NCBI GenBank assembly: GCA_023454395.1 | Contig: JAEYFY010000149.1 | Location: forward strand, 1-5,183 | DNA from: Pseudomonadota bacterium | Lineage (GTDB): Bacteria; Pseudomonadota; Gammaproteobacteria; Enterobacterales; Enterobacteriaceae | DNA length: 5,183 bases | Direction: 5' to 3' | Shown: piece by piece, positions 1 to 5,183 of the stretch | Position numbering within the stretch: the first letter of the stretch is position 1 | Layout of the letters: each line of letters opens with the position of its first letter | Position numbers and translations under genes: made by a program | Notes under the pieces: model-generated | The model's input: the letters and a program-made list of their open reading frames with translations, nothing else | Database searches by the model: none | What the model was told of the DNA's origin: nothing

Positions 1-1124
1 TCAAAGTTACTTAAGTCATCAGTATCAACTTGTGAATCGATTTGACCCACGAGGTAAGAACTGACTTCAACTTCTTGAGGTGCAACTTGAACGTTGTCAG
101 ACACTAACCATGCATTGATCCATGGAATAGGGTTAGAGCGTGCTTTAAATGGTAATTTAAGACCCACAGCTTGCATGCGAATATTGGTAATATATTCAAC
201 ATATTGGCAAAGGATATCTTTATTTAAACCAATCATAGAGCCTTCAGAGAATAGGTATTCCGCCCACTCTTTTTCTTGCTCTGCTGCTTCAACAAACAGG
301 TCATAACACTCTTGTTCACATTCAGCCGCAATTTCAGCCATTTCAGGATCATCTTGACCTGAACGCAGTAAATTCAGCATGTGCTGTGTTCCGGTTAAAT
401 GTAACGCTTCATCACGGGCTATTAATCGAATGATTTTAGCATTACCTTCCATTAATTCACGCTCCGCAAAGGCAAATGAACAGGCAAAGCTAACGTAGAA
501 ACGAATCGCTTCTAGTGCGTTGACGCTCATTAAACACAGATAAAGCTGTTTCTTTAATTTACGTAACGTGACATGAACCGTTTTACCTTTAACCTGATGG
601 TCGCCTTCTCCATACATGTGATAAAGGTTTGTCAGCTTGATTAACTCATCATAATAAGAAGAAATATCACGCGCACGTTTTAAAATTTCTTCATTTTCAA
701 CGATGTCATCAAACACAATAGACGGATCGTTAACAATATTACGAATAATATGAGTATAAGAGCGTGAGTGAATGGTTTCAGAGAATGACCATGTTTCAAC
801 CCATGTCTCTAACTCTGGGATTGAAATCAAAGGTAAGAATGCCACGTTAGGGCTTCTTCCTTGAATCGAATCCAACAGTGTTTGATATTTTAAATTACTA
901 ATAAAAATATGTTTTTCATGATCAGGTAACGCATTATAGTCAATACGATCACGAGAAACGTCCACTTCTTCTGGACGCCAGAAGAAGGAGAGTTGTTTTT
1001 CAATTAGCTTTTCAAAAATAGGATATTTTTGCTGATCATAACGCGCTACGTTAACAGGCTGCCCAAAAAACATTGGCTCCTGAAGTTGATCATTTTTAAC
1101 TTGTGAAAAAGTAGTATAAGACAT
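1..1124 (-). CDS. nrdB: Class Ia ribonucleoside-diphosphate reductase, beta (R2) subunit, 3'-truncated by window edge
   Basis: NrdB is the cytoplasmic radical-generating subunit that assembles the diiron-tyrosyl radical cofactor and passes the radical to NrdA for reduction of NDPs to dNDPs. I translated 374 full codons from the ATG at 1124-1122. The protein is collinear with E. coli NrdB (376 residues), so only about two residues and the stop are missing. Counting Met as 1, every expected site is visible: iron ligands Asp85, Glu116, His119, Glu205, Glu239 and His242; radical Tyr123; and radical-transfer residues Trp49, Asp238 and Tyr357. The C-terminal peptide that docks into NrdA is present (SSYLVGQID, then DTDDLSNF). 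The next codon begins GA, so it is Glu or Asp where I recall Gln in E. coli. The gene starts 11 bases after the nrdA stop and is surely cotranscribed with it. The start is supported by the GAGGAAG ribosome site and by the match to the E. coli N-terminus. Confidence 0.98.
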   Translation of the reverse strand, partial: MSYTTFSQVKNDQLQEPMFFGQPVNVARYDQQKYPIFEKLIEKQLSFFWRPEEVDVSRDRIDYNALPDHEKHIFISNLKYQTLLDSIQGRSPNVAFLPLISIPELETWVETWSFSETIHSRSYTHIIRNIVNDPSIVFDDIVENEEILKRARDISSYYDELIKLTNLYHMYGEGDHQVKGKTVHVTLRKLKKQLYLCLMSVNALEAIRFYVSFACSFAFAERELMEGNAKIIRLIARDEALHLTGTQHMLNLLRSGQDDPEMAEIAAECEQECYDLFVEAAEQEKEWAEYLFSEGSMIGLNKDILCQYVEYITNIRMQAVGLKLPFKARSNPIPWINAWLVSDNVQVAPQEVEVSSYLVGQIDSQVDTDDLSNF

Positions 1125-1126
1125 AG

Positions 1127-1133
1127 CTTCCTC
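1127..1133 (-). promoter_or_regulatory. nrdB ribosome binding site in the nrdA-nrdB gap
   Basis: GAGGAAG on the minus strand is a strong Shine-Dalgarno sequence but lies only two bases from the nrdB ATG at its 3' end. If only its GAGG core pairs, the spacing is about five bases. It sits wholly within the 11-base gap after the nrdA TAA. Ribosomes finishing nrdA would therefore be placed next to the nrdB start, which suggests translational coupling of the two subunits (inference). Confidence 0.75.
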
Positions 1134-1135
1134 AA

Positions 1136-3427
1136 TTAAATTTTACACGCGCCGCCTTCACAATCTGAATCTTCCGTCTCAACGACTTCTTCCAGATCAC
1201 CCTGTACATCGTCTGCACCGTCACGGGTATTGTGATAATAAAGTGTTTTCACGCCATATTTGTAAGCGAGCAGCAAATCTTTCAGCAGTTGGTTCATTGG
1301 AACCTTACCGCTAGGGAAACGAGTAGGATCGTAGTTAGTGTTTGCTGAAATTGCTTGGTCAACGAATTTTTGCATAATGCCCACTAACTGCAAGTAACCT
1401 TCAATACTTGGCATTTGCCACAGTAATTCATAAGCGCCTTTCAAACGCTCATACTCAGGAACCACTTGACGTAAAATACCGTCTTTAGAGGCTTTAATAC
1501 TGATATAGCCACGCGGTGGCTCGATACCATTTGTTGCATTCGAAATCTGTGAAGAGGTTTCTGATGGCATCAGTGCAGACAGTGTTGAGTTACGTAAACC
1601 GTGCTCTTTAATGTCTTTACGTAAACCTTCCCAATCGTAATGCAGTGGTTCTTTTGTCAGCACATCCAATGATTTTTTATAGGTATCAATAGGTAAAATA
1701 CCTTCAGCGTAAGTAGTTTCATTAAACCATGGGCATGCGCCTTGTTCTTTCGCTAATTCATTAGAGGCTTTTAATAAATAGTATTGAATTGCTTCAAATG
1801 CACGATGGGTTAAGTTATTTGCACTACCATCAGAGTAGCGAACGCCGTGTTTTGCTAAATAATAAGCAAAGTTAATAACACCAATACCTAAGGTACGACG
1901 ACCCATTGCACCTTGTTTTGCCGCTAAGATTGGATAATCTTGGTAATCTAACAATGCATCCAATGAACGAACGGCTAAACGAGCAAGTTCTTCTAAATCA
2001 TCAAGATTTTCAATTGCGCCTAAGTTAAATGCAGATAACGTACACAGTGCAATTTCACCATTAGGATCTTTAATATCATTTAATGGTTTAGTTGGCAGTG
2101 CAATTTCTAAGCATAAGTTTGATTGGCGAATTGGTGCAATAGCCGGATCAAATGGGCTATGAGTATTACAATGGTCAACGTTCTGAATGTAAATACGGCC
2201 AGTTGAGGCACGTTCTTGCATCATTAATGAGAATAACTCAACCGCTTTAACTTGTTTTTGGCGGATGCTCTTATCTTTCTCATATTGCACATATAAACGT
2301 TCAAATTCATCTTGATCAGCAAAGAATGCATCATATAAACCTGGAACATCAGAAGGGCTGAATAAAGTAATATCCTGGCCTTTGATTAAACGTTCATACA
2401 TTAATTTGTTTAACTGAACGCCGTAATCCAAATGACGAACACGGTTATCATCAACACCACGGTTATTTTTCAGTACCAGTAGGCTTTCAACTTCTAAGTG
2501 CCATAATGGGTAGAATAAGGTTGCCGCACCACCACGAACACCACCTTGCGAGCATGATTTTACCGCAGTCTGGAAGTGTTTATAGAATGGGATACAACCT
2601 GTGTGGAATGCTTCACCATTACGAATAGCACTACCTAATGCACGAATACGACCGGCATTAATACCAATACCTGCACGTTGAGAAACATATTTCACAATGG
2701 CACTTGATGTTGCATTGATAGAATCAAGACTGTCGTCGCACTCAATTAAAACACAAGAGCTAAATTGACGAGTTGGTGTTCTTACACCCGCCATGATTGG
2801 CGTTGGTAATGAGATTTTAAAAGTCGAAATCGCATTATAGAAACGTTCGATATAGTCCATACGCGTTGCTTGTGGATAACGAGAGAACAAGCAAGCTGCA
2901 ACTAAAACATATAAGAACTGTGCGCTTTCGTAAATTTCACCAGTAATACGGTTTTGAACGAAGTATTTGCCTTCTAATTGTTTAACCGCAGCGTAGGAGA
3001 AATTCATATCACGTTGATGAACAATAAAGTTATTCATCTGTTCGAACTCTTCTAGTGTGTAATCTTCAAGAAGATGGCGATCGTATTTGCCTAAATCGAC
3101 TAATTTTTTAACGTGATCATACAGTGCTGGTGGCTCAAATTGGCCATACGCTTTTTTACGTAAATTAAATACGGCAAGACGGGCAGCGAGATACTGATAA
3201 TCAGGCGTTTCACCAGAGATTAAGTCTGCAGCAGCTTTTACCAGCGTTTCATGGATATCAGCAGTTTTGATACCATCATAAAACTGAATCTGAGAACGTA
3301 ATTCAACTTGAGATACAGAGACATTTTCTAGACCTTCAGCGGCCCAGGCGATAACACGGTGAATTTTGTCTAAGTCAATGCGTTCTTTATGACCATCACG
3401 TTTTGTGACGAGCAGGCTGTGATTCAT
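1136..3427 (-). CDS. nrdA: Class Ia ribonucleoside-diphosphate reductase, alpha (R1) catalytic subunit
   Basis: NrdA reduces all four ribonucleoside diphosphates to deoxyribonucleotides in the cytoplasm, using the radical supplied by NrdB. At 763 residues it is two longer than E. coli NrdA (761) and collinear with it up to the C-terminal tail. Domains: N-terminal ATP-cone activity domain (about 1-95, VTKRDG near residues 7-12, His59), then the ten-stranded catalytic barrel. Active-site residues are present: redox pair Cys225 and Cys462, thiyl radical Cys439, and Asn437 and Glu441 in the SNLCLE motif. Radical-path residues Tyr730 and Tyr731 are in place, and the tail ends CEGGACKI with shuttle cysteines 756 and 761. 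Specificity-site residues Asp232, Arg262 and Arg269 are conserved. The extra two residues lie in the acidic flexible tail before the shuttle cysteines. Residue 88 in the ATP cone is Asn where I recall His in E. coli. The start is supported by the AGGTG site eight bases upstream and by N-terminal similarity ([12 protein letters not shown]). It is the first gene of nrdAB. Confidence 0.99.
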   Translation of the reverse strand: MNHSLLVTKRDGHKERIDLDKIHRVIAWAAEGLENVSVSQVELRSQIQFYDGIKTADIHETLVKAAADLISGETPDYQYLAARLAVFNLRKKAYGQFEPPALYDHVKKLVDLGKYDRHLLEDYTLEEFEQMNNFIVHQRDMNFSYAAVKQLEGKYFVQNRITGEIYESAQFLYVLVAACLFSRYPQATRMDYIERFYNAISTFKISLPTPIMAGVRTPTRQFSSCVLIECDDSLDSINATSSAIVKYVSQRAGIGINAGRIRALGSAIRNGEAFHTGCIPFYKHFQTAVKSCSQGGVRGGAATLFYPLWHLEVESLLVLKNNRGVDDNRVRHLDYGVQLNKLMYERLIKGQDITLFSPSDVPGLYDAFFADQDEFERLYVQYEKDKSIRQKQVKAVELFSLMMQERASTGRIYIQNVDHCNTHSPFDPAIAPIRQSNLCLEIALPTKPLNDIKDPNGEIALCTLSAFNLGAIENLDDLEELARLAVRSLDALLDYQDYPILAAKQGAMGRRTLGIGVINFAYYLAKHGVRYSDGSANNLTHRAFEAIQYYLLKASNELAKEQGACPWFNETTYAEGILPIDTYKKSLDVLTKEPLHYDWEGLRKDIKEHGLRNSTLSALMPSETSSQISNATNGIEPPRGYISIKASKDGILRQVVPEYERLKGAYELLWQMPSIEGYLQLVGIMQKFVDQAISANTNYDPTRFPSGKVPMNQLLKDLLLAYKYGVKTLYYHNTRDGADDVQGDLEEVVETEDSDCEGGACKI

Positions 3428-3435
3428 GAGCGATG

Positions 3436-3440
3436 CACCT
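3436..3440 (-). promoter_or_regulatory. nrdA ribosome binding site
   Basis: AGGTG, within AAAGGTG on the minus strand, lies eight bases upstream of the nrdA ATG at 3427-3425. This normal spacing supports the chosen start, which also matches the E. coli NrdA N-terminus. Confidence 0.75.
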
Positions 3441-3491
3441 TTCTTGCATTAGTGTTACCTGAAATTTTATACCGCAAAAAAACGCTCCCGA

Positions 3492-3506
3492 TGACAATTA
3501 GTGTCA
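3492..3506. repeat. Small dyad in the nrdA leader
   Basis: TGACA-ATTAG-TGTCA is a 5-bp perfect inverted repeat with a 5-base centre, about 65-80 bases upstream of nrdA. It includes one copy of the 8-mer ATTAGTGT (3497-3504), which recurs in direct orientation at 3448-3455. It could be a protein site, a small leader-RNA hairpin or chance. I know no regulator to assign, and a dyad this short is expected fairly often in AT-rich DNA. Confidence 0.3.
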
Positions 3507-3535
3507 AGGAGTCTTGTGGTGTGAAATTTAAGGAA

Positions 3536-3551
3536 ACACAATATATAGGGG
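3536..3551. promoter_or_regulatory. NrdR box, promoter-proximal (strong match)
   Basis: ACACAATATATAGGGG matches the published NrdR box consensus acaCwAtATaTwGtgt at 14 of 16 positions, including all of the first thirteen. NrdR is the ATP-cone repressor that shuts ribonucleotide reductase genes when dATP is high, and it normally binds two boxes about three helical turns apart. A second, weaker box lies 32 bp further upstream at 3568-3583. This box covers the candidate -10 element of nrdA, which suits a repressor that blocks RNA polymerase. The regulator assignment rests on motif and position only. Confidence 0.8.
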
Positions 3552-3570
3552 TTGGTTCAAATGGTGATAA
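3542..3570 (-). promoter_or_regulatory. Candidate sigma-70 promoter of nrdAB
   Basis: On the minus strand TTATCA (3570-3565, 4 of 6 matches to TTGACA) and TATATA (3547-3542, with TATATT two bases further on) are separated by exactly 17 bp. Initiation would fall near 3535, giving a leader of about 108 bases, close to the roughly 110 bases I recall for E. coli nrdA. The -10 lies inside the strong NrdR box and the -35 touches the weaker one. The perfect DnaA box ends 51 bp upstream of the -35. The hexamers are weak, so the call rests mainly on layout. A competing candidate is TTCACA-17-ACTAAT (3525-3497). Confidence 0.5.
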
Positions 3571-3583
3571 CAAGATAAAGGTA
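3568..3583. promoter_or_regulatory. NrdR box, distal (degenerate)
   Basis: TAACAAGATAAAGGTA matches the NrdR consensus at 9 of 16 positions, but 8 of the 10 core positions (CwAtATaTwG) agree. Alone it would not be convincing. It is called because its core cytosine (3571) is exactly 32 bp from that of the strong box (3539), the three-turn spacing typical of NrdR box pairs. Confidence 0.55.
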
Positions 3584-3621
3584 ATTGAGAGATTGATCAA
3601 GTGTACAAATCTGATTGTTTC

Positions 3622-3630
3622 TGTGGATAA
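3622..3630 (-). promoter_or_regulatory. DnaA box (perfect) upstream of nrdA
   Basis: TTATCCACA on the minus strand is an exact match to the strong R1-type DnaA box. DnaA, the replication initiator, is known to bind upstream of nrdAB in E. coli and to alter its expression, linking dNTP supply to initiation. The site ends 51 bp upstream of the candidate -35, much as in E. coli. An imperfect box lies two bases further upstream in the same orientation. Confidence 0.85.
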
Positions 3631-3632
3631 AT

Positions 3633-3641
3633 AGGGGATAA
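3633..3641 (-). promoter_or_regulatory. Second, weak DnaA-like box
   Basis: TTATCCCCT on the minus strand matches TTATCCACA at 7 of 9 positions. It is in the same orientation as the perfect box with an 11-bp centre-to-centre offset, so the two sites face the same side of the helix and could bind DnaA cooperatively. E. coli nrdAB also has two DnaA boxes here. Without its neighbour the site would not be called. Confidence 0.5.
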
Positions 3642-3652
3642 ATTTTTTAACA

Positions 3653-3683
3653 ACTGCCTGTACCCTGCATAAATACAGGCAGT
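3653..3683. repeat. Perfect 10-bp inverted repeat upstream of the nrdA DnaA boxes
   Basis: ACTGCCTGTA (3653-3662) and TACAGGCAGT (3674-3683) are perfect reverse complements around an 11-base loop. In the ubiG direction the stem is followed by TGTTAAAAAATTT rather than a clean T-run, and in the other direction by AAGAAAC, so it is not a canonical intrinsic terminator on either strand. It could still act as a weak ubiG terminator or RNA-stabilising hairpin. It could also be a regulatory inverted repeat: I recall that the E. coli nrd upstream region includes an inverted repeat and AT-rich DNA needed for cell-cycle control. An AT-rich tract (3640-3650) lies between it and the DnaA boxes. Confidence 0.6.
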
Positions 3684-3725
3684 AAGAAACACAAATTCAA
3701 GTGACAATGATGTAAAGTCAATTTT

Positions 3726-3767
3726 AAAAAATGTGATCGTTTGATGTTTTATTAAACCAAATCAAAC
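3726..3767 (-). terminator. Weak intrinsic terminator candidate for ubiG
   Basis: Nine bases after the ubiG stop the minus strand can fold GTTTGAT (3767-3761) with ATCAAAC (3745-3739). A smaller GTTT/AAAC stem lies inside, and TTTTTT follows at 3731-3726. The stem is AT-rich with only two G-C pairs in seven, and the T-run starts seven bases after it, so termination is probably inefficient. Some ubiG transcripts may read into nrdA. Confidence 0.35.
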
Positions 3768-3775
3768 TTTCAGTT

Positions 3776-4513
3776 TCATGAATTCGAGTTATGTGTCGAT
3801 TGTGTGTGCACCATATAATTCACATCAACATTTGGCGCTAATCGGAATTTGTCGGTGATTGGGTTATAATGTAATCCAATCATATTTTTGCTACGTAAAT
3901 CGGTTTCATCGACCCAACTCAGTAATTCTGATGGGCGAATAAACTTATTAGCATCATGTGTGCCTTTAGGTACCATATTCAGAATATACTCCGCACCTAC
4001 GACCAGCATTAGCCACGCTTTTTTATTGCGATTGATAGTTGAGAAGAAAACATGCCCACCCGGTTTTACCAATTTTGCACAGGCTCTTACAACAGAAGAT
4101 GGGTCAGGAACGTGCTCTAACATCTCCATACAGGTAACGACGTCGTAAGCTTGTGGGTTTTCATTTGCATGGTTTTCAACAGTATCTTGAATGTAAGTGA
4201 CAGGAATACCTGATTCCAGCGAGTGCAAACGTGCGACTTGTAATGGTTCTGTTCCCATATCAAGACCCGTCACTTCAGCTCCTGTACATGCCATACTTTC
4301 AGACAAAATACCGCCACCACAACCGACATCTAGGACTTTTTTTCCAAATAGGCCGTCTGCGCGTTCTTGAATATAGTTGAGTCTTAGTGGGTTGATGCGG
4401 TGTAATGGCTTAAATTCACCTTCAAGATCCCACCACCGTGATGCGACGCTTTCAAACTTGTCGATTTCATGCTGATCCACGTTAGCATGTAAAGAGGTTG
4501 TTTTATCATTCAT
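3776..4513 (-). CDS. ubiG: Ubiquinone biosynthesis O-methyltransferase (3-demethylubiquinol / 2-polyprenyl-6-hydroxyphenol methyltransferase)
   Basis: UbiG uses S-adenosylmethionine for both O-methylations of ubiquinone synthesis: the early 2-polyprenyl-6-hydroxyphenol step and the last step, demethylubiquinol to ubiquinol. The protein has 245 residues against 240 in E. coli, with the extra ones in a polar C-terminal tail after [10 protein letters not shown]. It is a class I Rossmann methyltransferase. Motif I is VLDVGCGGG (60-68), the acidic SAM-ribose residue is Asp85 in GLDMG, the later strand is [13 protein letters not shown] (126-138), and PGGHVFFST is at 151-159. A hydrophobic insert at about 166-187 ([13 protein letters not shown], then KGTHD) corresponds to the segment linked to membrane lipid binding in E. 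coli UbiG, so the enzyme is probably peripheral to the inner membrane. The start gives the same 13-residue lead to the conserved NVD as in E. coli. It is transcribed away from gyrA and towards nrdA. Confidence 0.98.
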   Translation of the reverse strand: MNDKTTSLHANVDQHEIDKFESVASRWWDLEGEFKPLHRINPLRLNYIQERADGLFGKKVLDVGCGGGILSESMACTGAEVTGLDMGTEPLQVARLHSLESGIPVTYIQDTVENHANENPQAYDVVTCMEMLEHVPDPSSVVRACAKLVKPGGHVFFSTINRNKKAWLMLVVGAEYILNMVPKGTHDANKFIRPSELLSWVDETDLRSKNMIGLHYNPITDKFRLAPNVDVNYMVHTQSTHNSNS

Positions 4514-4525
4514 CAGAAAGTATTA

Positions 4526-4530
4526 CTCCT
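4526..4530 (-). promoter_or_regulatory. ubiG ribosome binding site
   Basis: AGGAG on the minus strand is 12 bases upstream of the ubiG ATG (4513-4511), longer than the usual 5-9. No better in-frame start is apparent, and the N-terminus aligns with E. coli UbiG, so the start is kept. The wide spacing may lower translation. Confidence 0.6.
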
Positions 4531-4547
4531 ATTTTCATATTGCCATG

Positions 4548-4556
4548 ATTCTACCA
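4548..4556 (-). promoter_or_regulatory. Candidate extended -10 promoter of ubiG
   Basis: TGGTAGAAT on the minus strand combines the extended -10 TGn element with TAGAAT (5 of 6 matches to TATAAT). No good -35 is seen at normal spacing (TCGATT at 17 bp, 3 of 6), as is common for extended -10 promoters. Initiation would fall near 4541, giving a leader of about 28 bases. Confidence 0.45.
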
Positions 4557-4615
4557 ACGTTAGACGGTGAAATCGAAGAGAATAGCGAAAGGATCATTAA
4601 TTTAGTTGTTTCCTT

Positions 4616-4645
4616 TTTCCAAAAATTGGCGATTTGTGGTATAGT
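4616..4645 (+). promoter_or_regulatory. Candidate extended -10 promoter of gyrA
   Basis: TATAGT (4640-4645, 5 of 6) is preceded directly by TGG, giving an extended -10 element. A weak -35, TTTCCA (4616-4621, 4 of 6), lies 18 bp upstream. Initiation near 4652 would give a leader of about 34 bases. In E. coli, gyrA transcription rises when DNA is relaxed, a property assigned to the -10 region. The same control is plausible here but cannot be read from the sequence. Confidence 0.6.
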
Positions 4646-4658
4646 TCTAAACCTTTGA

Positions 4659-5183
<525 letters not shown>

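Larger units (their letters stand above)
3428..3775. other. nrdA-ubiG intergenic control region, no gene
   Basis: These 348 bases lie between the nrdA start and the ubiG stop, both on the minus strand, and hold no convincing gene. In the direction of nrdA transcription they contain: a weak hairpin with a T-run just after ubiG; an AT-rich stretch; a 10-bp inverted repeat with an 11-base loop; an A/T tract; two DnaA-type boxes; two NrdR-type boxes overlapping a candidate promoter; and a leader of about 108 bases ending in the nrdA ribosome site. The arrangement resembles what I know of the E. coli nrdAB upstream region (DnaA boxes about 50 bp above the promoter, NrdR at the promoter). Each element is annotated separately. 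Confidence 0.8.

Noticed and set aside
94..306. Plus-strand open frame of 70 codons
   Set aside because: It lies antisense inside nrdB, whose minus-strand protein is fully conserved here. The translation resembles no family I know, so it is a shadow frame.
3476..3499. Attenuator-like GC stretch followed by seven T in the nrdA leader
   Set aside because: The GC-rich CGGGAGCG before the T-run has no pairing partner close upstream, and the nearby dyad ends about nine bases too early for an intrinsic terminator.
3502..3507. Perfect TTGACA on the minus strand in the nrdA leader
   Set aside because: No -10-like hexamer lies 16-18 bp downstream (the sequence there is GCGTTTTTTT). TATAAA (3471-3466) is 30 bp away, so they do not form a promoter.
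3497..3525. TTCACA-17-ACTAAT as the nrdA promoter
   Set aside because: It is acceptable by hexamer score (5 of 6 and 4 of 6). It places the start near 3490 and leaves the NrdR boxes upstream of the -35, which fits repression less well than the box-covered candidate at 3542-3570. It is kept as an alternative only.
3389..3634. Plus-strand open frame of 81 codons over the nrdA start and control region
   Set aside because: It begins antisense to the nrdA N-terminus, runs through the NrdR and DnaA sites, has no recognisable domain, and its composition fits non-coding AT-rich DNA.
3732..3750. TGTGA half-site resembling a CRP box
   Set aside because: The second half (TCACA at the proper spacing) is missing, and the site lies at the ubiG 3' end within a terminator-like hairpin.
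3888..4148. Plus-strand open frame of 86 codons
   Set aside because: It is wholly antisense to conserved ubiG coding sequence and its translation has no recognisable features.

Overview
The window is a conserved chromosomal segment of a gammaproteobacterium, most likely an enterobacterium of the Proteus/Providencia (Morganellaceae) type. The gene order nrdB-nrdA-ubiG on the minus strand, diverging from gyrA on the plus strand, is the order I know from Escherichia coli. The proteins are close to their E. coli counterparts over almost their whole length. The DNA is clearly more AT-rich than E. coli, and GyrA carries Glu at position 87, which I recall as wild type in Proteus. The genus call is inference.

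Layout: 1-1124 (minus) is nrdB, the class Ia ribonucleotide reductase small subunit, lacking only its last two or so codons at the window edge. 1136-3427 (minus) is complete nrdA, the large subunit, only 11 bases upstream of nrdB. 3428-3775 is a 348-base control region without a gene. It holds the nrdA leader, a candidate promoter covered by two NrdR boxes 32 bp apart, a perfect DnaA box with a weaker neighbour, an AT-rich stretch, a 10-bp perfect inverted repeat and a weak terminator candidate for ubiG. 3776-4513 (minus) is complete ubiG, the ubiquinone O-methyltransferase. 4514-4685 is a divergent intergenic region with an extended -10 promoter candidate on each strand. 4686-5183 (plus) is the first 166 codons of gyrA, which runs off the window.

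NrdA and NrdB form the aerobic enzyme that makes deoxyribonucleotides for replication. The DnaA and NrdR sites upstream link its expression to replication initiation and to nucleotide pools. GyrA is also a replication protein; UbiG belongs to respiratory quinone synthesis and is a positional neighbour rather than a functional partner. All catalytic residues I could check are present, and no gene is broken. I saw no mobile element, CRISPR array, RNA gene or unknown gene, and no new biological system. The points worth a second look are in the nrdA control region and in a few residue differences.
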